Assembly (NCBI GenBank): GCA_034508935.3 | Contig: CM067444.1 | Coordinates: forward strand, 107,385,636-107,449,635 | Direction: 5' to 3' | Length of the DNA stretch: 64,000 nucleotides | Origin: Berghia stephanieae | Taxonomy: Eukaryota > Mollusca > Gastropoda > Nudibranchia > Aeolidiidae | Shown here: positions 53,985 through 64,000 of the stretch, piece after piece | How the letters are laid out: the number at the start of each line of letters is the position of its first letter | Numbering within the stretch: the first letter of the stretch is position 1 | The notes under the pieces: generated by a model | Database searches by the model: none | What the model was told of the DNA's origin: nothing | The model's input: the letters and a program-made list of their open reading frames with translations, nothing else | Program-made: the position numbers and the translations under genes

Positions 53985-56161
53985 ACTCAGTAGCAAATTA
54001 CATGTGAGCCCTGTTTCAGCCAAGTTATGGCAATGTTTCTCGCTACAAATGAGATGATTTTTAACCTTAATAAAACATATTATCGAAAGAGACGAATAAA
54101 AAATTAGAAGTTAAAAACCACACAGCCAGATGGGACTACTGACCATATAGGCCTCTATCCTCCCCTGATAGTTCAAGACAAAAAGTCAAGAGAAAGAGCA
54201 CCCACTGTACCAGGTGAGTTACCATAAGGCATTACACGTCACAAAGTCCTCACAAAATTGTTTGCCTATTTCAAGTAAACACATTTTGCGAAGACCAGAC
54301 ATTATTCATCTTGCATTCAACATTCTATTTAAACGGAAATGACATATGATGGAATGTTAATCTGTTTACTGTAAGTAAGTAATATTTTGGTTATATAAAA
54401 ATGTAGTAAAAACCTGTACAAATGTTGAAAGTGAAAAGATAATATGAAGCACGGAGTGTCATCAAATGTTTATATTCATATAGCAAAGAACATAAACAAA
54501 AATGGAATGTAAATTGTATAAAATTATTAAATTACTGTAAAAATCGAAATATTCACATTATTTTAGGATATTTTGAATCCTCCACACTGTAACGCCATCT
54601 ACTGACAAATTTATTTTTTTTTCATTTTAGCCAATAAGCTTTTACTTCATATGTCGATAGATTAGAGATAACTCCCAAACTCACAACTTCCATCCGATCC
54701 ATTATAATACAGTTCTGATACTGAAGATAGATGCAACATTTATGTAGTGTGGTCAAAGAGTCTCAAACTCAAGAGACTCGTAAACAATCTCAAGTTTAAG
54801 ATTTTTGACACGTTGGTGGTTGTCTGAGTCTTTCAAGATATAAAATAAAAGATTTCAGGCTAAATTGAAAAGAATATGTTTCGTCAGAGTACAGCAAAAT
54901 ATATTAATTTTAAAAAGATACAACTTTGCTGCCAGGAACTTTGACCTTTCAAAAACAATCAATCAAAACACTTTGTAAAGGATTAATGTCTCACACACAA
55001 ATGATATACATGGCTGCCAGCATTTAAAAACAATGTAACATGAAATACACACCACACACACAAACACCAGTAGGGATTCAAGGAGCTGAGTTGATGAATT
55101 AAAAACTTTTTAAAAGGGGTTACTTTGCCATGGAGACAAATAACGTGTTTAAGGAGGGAGCAATTTATACGTGGCACATGGACGTCCGTTACTAATTACT
55201 ATGATAAAAGATGCACTACAAACGAAGTCTTTTGGTTTCATCAGAAATTTATATTTACAGTACAACTCATTGCAACAAGAATAAACTGATTTTTAATTTA
55301 TAATTTATGCACCTTACGTGGTATCACGAAAAGGCAGGATAAAAAAAATGTTCATTAATCCTCATTTGGCTGCATGCTATTATAACCAAGGGTAGTGTAA
55401 TGATTAACATGGAAAGTAAAACACGCATTGAAAAATTCCCTGCTCTATCAGAGTTTTACTGTATATTACAGAATGTCCTGTTCGTGAAATGACTTTTAAA
55501 TTAACATCCTCTATAGCCATTATATTCAGTTCATATTGTTCTATAATTGAGTTTAATTCACCACAGTTTTAAAAAAGGGGAAAAAATCAATTAGATATAG
55601 GCTCTTCCTCAACGCTCTTAATTAAGCCAAGCACCAAAAAAGCATTCTTGATTTACTTTAATCTGATCATGAATCACATTCTAGTGAACGATACTGAAAT
55701 TTGTCTCCATAAAATTGATAGTCATCCAAGCAATGAGGTCGACATAGTCAAAATTTACCAGATTTCTGTATTACAACAGACTAAAAATTACCTGGTCCCA
55801 TATGAAAAGATGGTGCCATATGCAAAATACTTAATGAATGATAAATCAAAACGAACCAGCTGCGAAATTACAGAAAGATCAGATTAAACCTCAGAATTGA
55901 CCATGATTCGAAAGTCTTTGAGAGTTAATTGTCTCCTTATTAGGCATTTAGGATCATCTTGTGATTCTGTGATGACATTGAAAACCTATGCCAAAGATCG
56001 ACAACATTCGATTTTATGAGAACAGGTCAGGCAAGATACCTTGTTTAACAAAAACATTAAAAGATATAAGATCTCACTAAAACAATCAAATATGAATCAA
56101 AGATTTGATGATGTAGAGCTAAAAGTCCTAGTTTTTAAAAAAATATTAAAAAATATATATA
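53985..56161. other. Gene-free AT-rich stretch
   Basis: Apart from the AATAAA at 54069 I see no exon, RNA gene or clear repeat here. Short open frames (for example 55648-55887) have no recognisable content. Confidence 0.4.
54069..54074 (+). promoter_or_regulatory. Candidate poly(A) signal for the orphan exon
   Basis: AATAAA lies 85 bases after the TAA at 53982-53984. It is meaningful only if that exon is real. Confidence 0.35.
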
Positions 56162-56330
56162 CAGTGCAACCCCTGAATAATGACTTTGTCCTGACCAGGT
56201 TGTCGCGTTATAGCAGGGTCTCCAAGATGGCGGAAAAGGGATAGCGGTTACACTTTGATGTGAAGCGCAGACCACTGATCAAAATTACACATGTTACAAC
56301 CACGTTAGAAAATTTATTACCTCTGATCTA
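56162..56330. mobile_element. Fragment of the pogo/Tigger-like family
   Basis: CAGTGCAACCCCTGAATAAT after a TA matches the ends of the element at 3924-4864, and TCCAAGATGGCGGAAAAGGG matches its interior (inverted CCCCCTTTTTCTGCCATCTT). The far end is not found. Confidence 0.6.
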
Positions 56331-56779
56331 ACGTGTTCTGAGAAAATTTTGGTCTGAAAACTCATCAATTATCCATCGTATGAAATGACCCTCATCTTGT
56401 CAAAAACTCTCAAACCTGGGACTTCCTGAATTGTGATTCCAAAATTTTTAAAAATATTTTTTCAGAGCACAGCAGATAAGGGGTGATCAACTTTTTATCA
56501 CGGCAGTGATGTCAAAGGATACAAGCTGAGCCTAACTTTGATGCGTTGTTTATCTAATTGTTTTGATGGTTATTAGTGACTGATGTCATTCTCCTTCTGT
56601 AGGTTATCTGGGTTCGGATTATTATTTACCATAAGGACTTAGTCAGGCATCACATTGGTCGGGGGGGGGAAATGGAATTTTAAAATCAAGTAATAATTTC
56701 AATTGCCAATTATCGCTATATCGATGTTGATAAACCAGGTTTTTAACTAAAACAAATGTCGCCACATTGAGGTTTTTTC

Positions 56780-57165
56780 ACGAACTTCCTTATGCTCTTG
56801 GTTCATTGGTGGAACATAAGGCGTCAACAAAGTTCCTCCAGGCATCTCTGTCCTGGGCCAGATAGCTCAGCTCATTCCATGTCTTTCCAGCCTCTTTCAT
56901 CTCCTCTTCAACTGTCCATCTCCAGGTGCCCAATGGGTCTGCCTCTCTTCCTGTTTCCCGTTGGGAACCATCTTAGTGCTGTGTAAGACATCTGGACTTT
57001 TTCATTCGGAGAATGTGACCCAGCCATTTCCATCGTCTGTGCTTGACACAATGTTTTTTATTCTTGTGCACCTGGAGATTCTTCGTTGGTAATATGCTGT
57101 TGCCAACCAAGTTTCAGGATTCTGCAGAGGCATCTCCGTTCAAACCCTCGGATGTGACTCTCATA
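56780..57165 (-). mobile_element. LINE C-terminal fragment
   Basis: Minus-strand frames give RRCLCRILKLGWQQHITNEE, then after indels NRKRGRPIGTWRWTVEEEMK and EAGKTWNELSYLAQDRDAW with RNFVDALCSTNE before a stop. This is the standard ending of a widespread invertebrate LINE group (RILKVSW..AQDRxxWR..ALCST). It is 5'-truncated and degraded. Confidence 0.8.
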
Positions 57166-57772
57166 ATATATATATATATCAAAACCAATTGGGACCAGAG
57201 CATCATGTCACTATTCAGGATTTCGTTATCGAGAGGTTGCTCTATATACTAAACATGCTGTCAAAAATGGAAGACATAATAATTTCAACCTAATGAACAT
57301 GTCCTTATTATCAATAATATCTTTTAAGAAAAAACAAAACCAGTCATTAATAACTGTTTTTGTAAAGTCAATGATACATAAAACTGCAAGAGCCTAAGTA
57401 TATAAGTGCTACCTATACTGGGAAATGGACTGCTGCCTAAAATTCCTTTCTCAGACCATGCCTTTTGAGAGTCATTTTGAATTCAAATTCCAGACCTCGT
57501 CATATTATATGATCGATAAATGATTAATGATGAGAAAAACATGACAATTTAACATAGCACAGGATGATTATCATAGAAAATTACTTTAAAATTCCAGTTT
57601 TCAATTTATCCATTATCACAAGAGTAAAAAGATAAATAAGTCATCTTTTATTATTTTCACAAATTTAAGTTAATTTCATATGAAACAACCTTTCTTGAAG
57701 TGGGTGTCTTATAAGGCAGTGTCCTAATGTCCCATCCAATTCATATCACAAAGAAACTTTATTATGCTGGTA

Positions 57773-58551
57773 CAGTCTACTTCGGATAATCACAACTCGG
57801 TTAATCGCAACTTTCGGTTAATCACAACATTTTCCAAGAAACGGAATTAATTCTATATAAAAGTCACTGGTTAATTGCAACAAACTTCGGTTAATCGCAA
57901 CAAATTTTCGACCTCAAAAAGTGGCAAATTCAAGAAATCAATCAAACAAAATCTCATGATTAAATCATATCATCGGTGAAACCTTGACAGGTTGAAGAAT
58001 CCAGGGTGGGAGGGGTTTAATGCACAGTAGTGTGTCACCACTCTATTAGAGACAAAAGAGGGCGCAGATTTGCAGTATGGGCTTGTGATGTCATCTGTGA
58101 CCATTGAAATAGGAGGCGAGGGGGCTGGGCATAGTCTTGACAACAGGTAGACAATGACAGTTGTAAAGAGAGACTGAGCGATATCCATTGATTTGGGACT
58201 GACAATTGTGCATTGTGATCAACAGGTTTGGTAAGAGATTATTGTTTCTCATCACGGCTGATCTCTTTGACTCTGACAAATGTTGAAACAAAAGAGTGAT
58301 AGTGAATCCAATCTGAATAAGATGTCGGCTTGCATCAAAGCTGCTTTTGCTTGTCATATGTTTTGCTGCCATATGTTTTTTGTTTCAATCAAATTGCTCA
58401 GTCTGTGATGGACTAAGAACAATGTTTACAACAACTGGTTTGAGTTTACCATATTAGTGTAAAATGCTGCAATAGAGAACAGGAAACTCAACTTCGCTAA
58501 ATTGCAACATTTTGCTGATCCCAAGGTGTTGCGATTATCCAGAGTGGACTG
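57773..58551. mobile_element. Second Tigger-like non-autonomous element, different family
   Basis: TA at 57771-57772 and at 58552-58553 flanks inverted ends: CAGTCTACTTCGGATAATCA on the left, CAGTCCACTCTGGATAATCG inverted on the right. Sub-terminal CGGTTAATCGCAAC words repeat on the left. The 779 bp interior has no transposase. Confidence 0.72.
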
Positions 58552-59542
58552 TATTTACTTGCCACCGAGTAATAATAGAACAAAACAGAGAAAGAGAAAA
58601 GTAACGAGTCGTGGTAGGAAAACAAATAAAGCCATTTTTAGATAAAATCAAAAATTATAATTGGAAGCAAAAGTTCAACCTTGTATAACGGCCAAATGAG
58701 AGTTTTGAGAGTTAACTTTGAATGAAAAACAATGATAACAATAACATGGAGGAACATTCTCTTAGCCTTACTCTTACAAATATCACATGTATTTGTATTC
58801 CTCATCATAGAATTATCCAAGCATGGCATCATTAAGGGAAAGACCAAAATTTTAAACTTAACTACTCATAACCTGGAGTCAGCAAATATAAATATAAGTT
58901 TGATTCATTCCATTAATGAAAGCCTTTCAACTCAATTTACACTACAAAAGAAGTGTTAAAAAAATGGCAGTTGAGGAACATTGACTGGATATTTGAGCAG
59001 AGATAAAGAGTTTACAAACTTCTTAATAGGTAACAACTTATTTTTTGGGAACATAGATACATACATACATACATACATCAACATTCTGTTCACATTGAGT
59101 CAAATAATAAATATAATTCGCCAGATGTTGAGATATTCTGGAAAGACTGTGACTAACATAGGAAATCTCCACTTGAAATCCCAAATTATTGGGAAAATCT
59201 CGTTAAATCTCTTCACTCAGTACATACAAACCTAATGATGAAAACTACACTTGAAAGCATGTTTATACCTGAATTTTCCAATCTCATGAACAGTATTTAA
59301 CAGAAATGAATATGACAAGTTTAAAAAAAAGAACATTTCAATATTCTCTGCGCTAAGCAATCTGTTATTTTATGAAGCCATTTTATTCATTTCTGTTCAA
59401 TACCTTTTCATCCGCAATCTCTAGAAACTAAGAATTCGCTTAAATCTTGTGAACTAGCATTTTGAACTGTCTAATGGGACTGAATTAACAGTTTATGAAT
59501 TCCTCTAGCCTAGTATCGCTTTCACACAACTCCCATTGGGTC
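58552..59542. other. Gene-free stretch / MAGUK 3' region
   Basis: Sequence downstream of the MAGUK stop on the minus strand. TTTATT at 59382-59387 is AATAAA on that strand, 155 bases beyond the stop, and is a plausible poly(A) signal. A short (CATA)n run lies near 59058-59078. Confidence 0.45.
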
Positions 59543-59935
59543 TCAGTCCCCCAAGTTCCAATCCTTTGGCACCCACTTGTGAGAGTTCTCCATGTTTTGT
59601 AAATGTTCCAGGAGAGTCTGGTAAGTGGTGTTGAAGTCGTCATTCACAATCACCTCTTCATACATGCCTTTGTATAGCCTCTCTATCTGCTGGCTCTCTC
59701 GCACAATCCTGATGAATCTCTCTTCCTGAAAACACAGATGAAGGATTTAATTTTAACAATTTGTTATCCTTTTTTTTTGCAGTGAAAGTTGAAGGGGAAG
59801 GGAGCTCAGTTACTTGAACACCTGCTTATCAAGCAAAGTTGTCCGTAATAATAATGATAATACCAATATAATAATAATAATAATAATAATAAAATAGTAA
59901 TAATAATAATAATAATATAAAATAATAATAATAAT

Positions 59936-59979
<44 letters not shown>

Positions 59980-62900
59980 TTAATAATAATAATACAGTCC
60001 AAGTCCAAGCCAGTTTATTGTGATGGTTCGGTTCCTGACAAATTGTCCAAATTAAGCAATTAAGCGGCGGCCATAAATTTGAGTGACATTTCACATCTTA
60101 ATGAAAAACAAATGACACTTTAATCTATCTCTAACAATGAGAGACAAATCTAACTGTACAAAACAATTAATGAACATGCCACTGATAATGATTGCATAAG
60201 TAAGCAACAGAATAAGAATGCATTGTCTACCCATTCGTCTCATTGAACAAACAAACCATTGGTGGTGACAGCCTTGAACAAACAATGCGAACACTAATTA
60301 CCATAGCTCTCTTAATAGTCCCTAGTTTGCTATGTTAATTACCTACTGCACCATTGGTCAGATGACCCATGACCATGAACGTGATGATGGCAGTCAATGA
60401 CATCTCTGTGATGAACGGTACTACGACTCACCCAGTTGACCGCCCCTTTGGACTAATTTACATTTTATGGACCATCATTTTAAATTATTGAAGACAACGA
60501 AAAAGCTCTCTTATGGGGACAGCCATTGTCAAATTTTGTCCCCATTAAGCGTTGGGTGGTCCCATTTAAGCAGCAGGGAATTGGAAAGGGTATGAATTTT
60601 TATATCGGAATTTGTCCTTGAAACTCTTTAATTCCATTTTGCGAACATAATTTTTAATTGTTAGATGATGCAGTGGTCTATAAAGAGAAAGCTATGTCTT
60701 ATATACAAGAGAGGTCATTAGATTTGAGAGCATTTCATCCCTTACCATAAAGAGATCCTTTGGATTCTGGCCCCTTCTTTCATTCTGAAAAAAAAAAAAA
60801 AAAAATCAAATGACTTTAAGAAATAAATTGTAAAAATAGAAAATGTACGATAAGATGCAAGTGAGAAAAAAGTAATCTTTTCAGTACGATCATTTTTTTT
60901 TTCTTTTCTCTTTTGACAATAAATATGTAGATTTTATCACAAGGAAACTTTCAACATCATTTTGCTCTGATGAGATGTAAAAAAAAAAAACATACTCAGA
61001 ATGTAAATAAATATATCAGACATTAGCAATAGTGCAGCACCACAAAGCAAGCTACGGGGCAATGTTTCTTACTGACGTAAATGCCCCTGCTCCCCCCCCC
61101 TCCCCCTCCACAAAAAGCACCAAAAAACCCCCCAAAAAAACCAAAAACCCAAGATGCATACAGTTACACCCTGACCACATCCTCCTTGTATTGGTACGAT
61201 GCCTCAACTACTTCCCCGTCTTACTCCTGCTACCCACTTTAACTCAACAATCTGGTAGATCAGCCACTTACATTGTTGTTAGTCATCCTCTTCCCCTTCC
61301 TTTCCATCACCTTCAGTGCTTCCACACTTGGGGCTGCGATAAACACAACGAATGGACGAAACTCAGGGGGCATTAGGAACTTGAGAGACTGATTGATAAA
61401 ATCAAATCACATGTTGCTTTATAACATAAATAAGAACATTTAAAAATTCAGGTAAATGAAAGAAAAGGTAAGTTCAAACACGAAAAGACTATACACATAA
61501 TGGAACACTAAATATTTTTTACATGTCTGTTTCTTTAATTAATAGATCTGCATCAATATGTCTGTAAATTATCCAATACAAATTTGACTAAAAATCTAGT
61601 ATTATTACTTCTTAACTTCTCACAACTTAAGCAGCTTTTTGTATAAACAGATTCTTTTGTTTGTATTTAAAAATGCTTTTTTTAAATGTATGATTGACAT
61701 ACCACTAAGATTGATATATATCAATTGAGATATATATCAGGGATAAATATATAAATATAATCTAAATGTCGCAGCACCAATTCAACAATAGAGGGCATCT
61801 AATTTATATCATCATATTAAGTTTAAGACTGAGTGATATCAAAAGGCCTAGAAAACAATATGAAATAGTGGACAGTTGACTAAAATAAACTGAAATGTTT
61901 TCTTATTATAAGGAATTTATTAAAGAGGCAGCTATGGTTTAAAATTTGGTGTTTCAGAAATAATGAAGAATAAAACAAGATGGAAGTATAAAACAAGAAT
62001 AAAAAGTATAACTCGAAGCTGCGTAATATTGAAATCAACATCATTGAAAAATTTCTCTGAGGTCATTCAGTCTATAAAGATTTTGCCCACAGATAAGTAA
62101 TCTATGACTCATTTCCGGACAATAAAATTCTTACCCTTGCAGAAATATCCAGAATGCACATTTTCCCAGTTCTGATGACATCCCGAATGGTTGATATTCG
62201 TGTTCCAAAAAGATGGCCGCCAAATTCACCCTGATCAATGTACAAGTTCTTTTTTATATTGGCCTCCATCTCGGATGGATTCACAAAAAAATAACCCTTG
62301 CCATCTTCCTCTTTTGGTTCTTTAGGCCGGGAAGTATCTGCAAAGTAATTCAAAAGTTGTTATTACCATTACCATATATAATAACAAGTGTAAATTAGGG
62401 GAAAATAATCAATATCAAAAACAAGCAGTGCTATAATTTTTGATCAATTTGGGTCACAAAATATCTATTATATGACAGCTTAAAAAATAATCCAATGACT
62501 TCTAAAACTTATCTCTAAATAATTGGAGAAGAAATAATGGTAGACATCTAAATCAAGTTTTGTAAAGAAAATCTTACTATAATCATGAGAACTCCCATAA
62601 AATTGTTTTGAAAAAAAAAAAACCCCAATAATTAGAGCAGACAGAAAAGGGTAAAGAAACAAAAACAAAATAAAACAAAACAAACAAATGAATGAATGAG
62701 AAGAAATCTCATGAAACATAAATAAGCAAATAGATCTCTAAATCTTATTTCAAATATCAATCTCAACTGTTAAACTTTTACTCAATCTTCATAATATACC
62801 ACAGGTTTGATTCCATTATTTTGTAGTGTCACCTCATAGAACATATTTAACCTAATTTACATTTTAAAAAATAATTCCGTATTCTCATCTCTTGAATGTT

Positions 62901-63972
62901 GTTGATAAAAAGATAAGAGTATTTTTTTAATTTTAAAAAATGATATATATTGCATGCCGTGTATATTGTGCGCCTAGAGTTATATTGTATGGGGCAGGCG
63001 CTATAATAAATAAATTACATTATTATTATTATTATTACTCACCAGGTATGGCAGCAGCATATTTCTCTGGGAATTGTCGGATGAGTCGTTCCTTCAAGGA
63101 CCTCTTCCCTACACTGTTTGCTCCAATAGAATGAGAGTACATCGATTTGTTACAGAACGCTCCACCTCTTCATAAACCCTGATGTCACATCCATCAAAAT
63201 CTGGGAACAATTTATTTAGAAAACTTTAGAAAAAAACAAAAAAAAAAAAAACAAAGTGTGATGTGTGTGCTTTACTATCTGAGCTATTGGGACCCTTTGT
63301 ATAAAAGCTTTTATAAATTCCCTAATAAAGTCAAAGTTTTAGGAAATGAAATTTATATCAACCATGGCACAGTGGTATGGCTTTAAACTTCATACCCAAA
63401 TGGTGTAGAGTTTAATTCCCCATCCTCGCTGTATGACCTTGAACAAGTAACCTTATTTTTAATCACTGTCCAACGCTGCACTGAATCTAACACCTGGATT
63501 ATTTGAGTTTTCCTTTAAAAAACAGTCCCTAAAGAAGAAAAAAATCCCTTGGAGACGAATAAAGGAAATTATATTTTTATAAAACCTTCATTGGAGGATA
63601 GAAAAAATAATAATAGTAAAATAGAAAACACACCTCCCCCCCCCCCCCCCCCCCCCAATATCCCAAACAAACACACAAAAAACTAACACACCCTGATAAA
63701 ACAGTTGTATTTATAAAGATGCATTCAAATCAAGATCATATATTATCATACATATCAAGTGTTTGTGAGTGTAAATATATATAGGTGTATGTGTTAATTT
63801 AATATTTATTATTGCTATGGTAAAGCACTGTTGAACATTGTAAATGGATAATGGCGGTTTATAAATCTTCCATTACATTACATTACATATAAATGCGGAG
63901 CTGGGCTCTTACCATTTGTATCTGATGCATTGTATCGAATCTTTTTCTTTTTCTTTGTCTTTAATCCACATA
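59543..63972 (-). CDS. MPP/p55-type MAGUK, guanylate-kinase-like C-terminus, partial
   Basis: Exons in translation order are 63913-63972, 63043-63200, 62135-62337, 61272-61388, 60746-60784 and 59543-59725 (stop 59543-59545), all with AG/GT borders. They encode a basic hook (LKTKKKKKIRYNASDTN), FDGCDIRVYEEVERSV, the P-loop-like IGANSVGKRSLKERLIRQFP, GKGYFFVNPSEMEANIKKNL, YIDQGEFGGHLFGTRISTIR, GKMCILDISAR, PPEFRPFVVFIAAPSVEALK, and finally YEEVIVNDDFNTTYQTLLEH with HKWVPKDW. This is the SH3-hook-GK end of membrane-associated scaffold proteins of the p55/PALS group, which organise cell junctions and polarity complexes through inactive GK domains. The SH3 and PDZ parts lie beyond the right edge. 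The exact paralogue is unsure; the helix before EEVIVND is somewhat like PALS1/MPP5. Exon 63043-63200 needs one extra base near 63127-63131 to keep frame: LILL-EQTV-stop as written, against the expected LIL-IGANSVG. Confidence 0.9.
59850..59997. repeat. (AAT)n microsatellite in a MAGUK intron
   Basis: About 145 bases of AAT repeats with several interruptions. It is followed at 59997 by ACAGTCCAAGTCCAAGCC, which could be another TIR, but no partner end was found. Confidence 0.9.
62945..63036 (+). repeat. LINE/SINE-like 3' tail with (ATT)n abutting a splice donor
   Basis: GTGCGCCTAGAGTTATATTG, GGGGCAGGCGCTATAATAAA and an ATT run end at 63036. The donor of the exon at 63043 (GTGAGT on the minus strand, 63037-63042) begins at the next base. 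Confidence 0.6.
63365..63560 (+). repeat. Diverged tRNA-derived SINE
   Basis: A head with ATGGCACAGTGGTATGGC and a degraded B-box GAGTTTAATTCCCC is followed by GACCTTGAACAAGTAACCTT and TCCAACGCTGCACTGAATC, a familiar layout for invertebrate tRNA-SINEs. It lies in a MAGUK intron. Confidence 0.6.
63820..63892 (+). repeat. SINE/LINE tail with (ATTAC)n
   Basis: GGTAAAGCACTGTTGAACAT, GGATAATGGCGGTTTATAAA and three ATTAC units. The GCGGTTTATAAA style is a retroelement tail. Confidence 0.5.
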
Positions 63973-64000
63973 CTGGAAAATATAAAATATAAATAATCGA

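Noticed and set aside
55648-55887. 79-codon open frame
   Set aside because: Expected by chance in AT-rich sequence; no domain or context.
59998-60600. Third Tigger-like element starting CAGTCCAAGTCC
   Set aside because: A matching inverted end and second TA flank could not be found.

Overview
This is a 64 kb piece of an AT-rich, intron-rich animal genome, most likely a marine invertebrate. Four host genes can be read from their spliced exons: a C1orf50/DUF2452 homologue (+), an INO80E homologue (-), ribosomal protein L6/eL6 (+), and the guanylate-kinase end of a p55/MPP-type MAGUK (-, running off the right edge). A possible last exon of a fifth, unrecognised gene (+) lies near 53.9 kb. The genes are not functionally linked. 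Their introns carry most of the mobile DNA. The mixture of RTE, I-like and CR1/Jockey-like LINEs, tRNA-derived SINEs, hAT/pogo/TTAA-type MITEs and a Gmr1-like LTR element fits an ambulacrarian, lancelet or mollusc, but I cannot name the species.

Layout: 1-1.3 kb upstream sequence with a tRNA-like SINE head; 1.3-5.3 kb C1orf50, with a TTAA-flanked MITE, a CT microsatellite and a pogo-like element in its introns; 7.0-10.8 kb a local array of a ~500 bp repeat, a LINE remnant, a SINE and a hAT-like MITE; 12.4-13.1 kb a TIR element; 13.5-19.6 kb INO80E, with an RTE LINE in one intron; 19.8-20.5 kb two SINEs; 21.7-23.9 kb a CR1/Jockey-like LINE between two ATT microsatellites; 24.3-24.6 kb a long palindrome; 24.6-33.8 kb an RTE LINE remnant split by an LTR retroelement; 33.8-34.6 kb LINE 5'-end-like sequence and a duplication with three TGACGTCA sites; 35-38.6 kb microsatellites and SINEs; 38.6-49.1 kb RPL6, whose fourth intron holds an I-like LINE sitting in a ~550 bp tandem array; 49.2-59.5 kb mostly repeats; 59.5-64 kb the MAGUK gene.

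The most notable items are the LTR element at 25856-33051 (745 bp LTRs that look identical, 5 bp target duplication, integrase placed before RNase H, which is the Gmr1-type order), its insertion into an RTE endonuclease region, a 5' leader similarity between two different LINEs, a one-base reading-frame slip in the MAGUK exon, and the ~500 bp repeat clusters found in opposite orientations 43 kb apart. I see no CRISPR, no operon and no convincing functional tRNA or rRNA gene. All calls are by eye from the sequence and from memory of the families; no database search was run.
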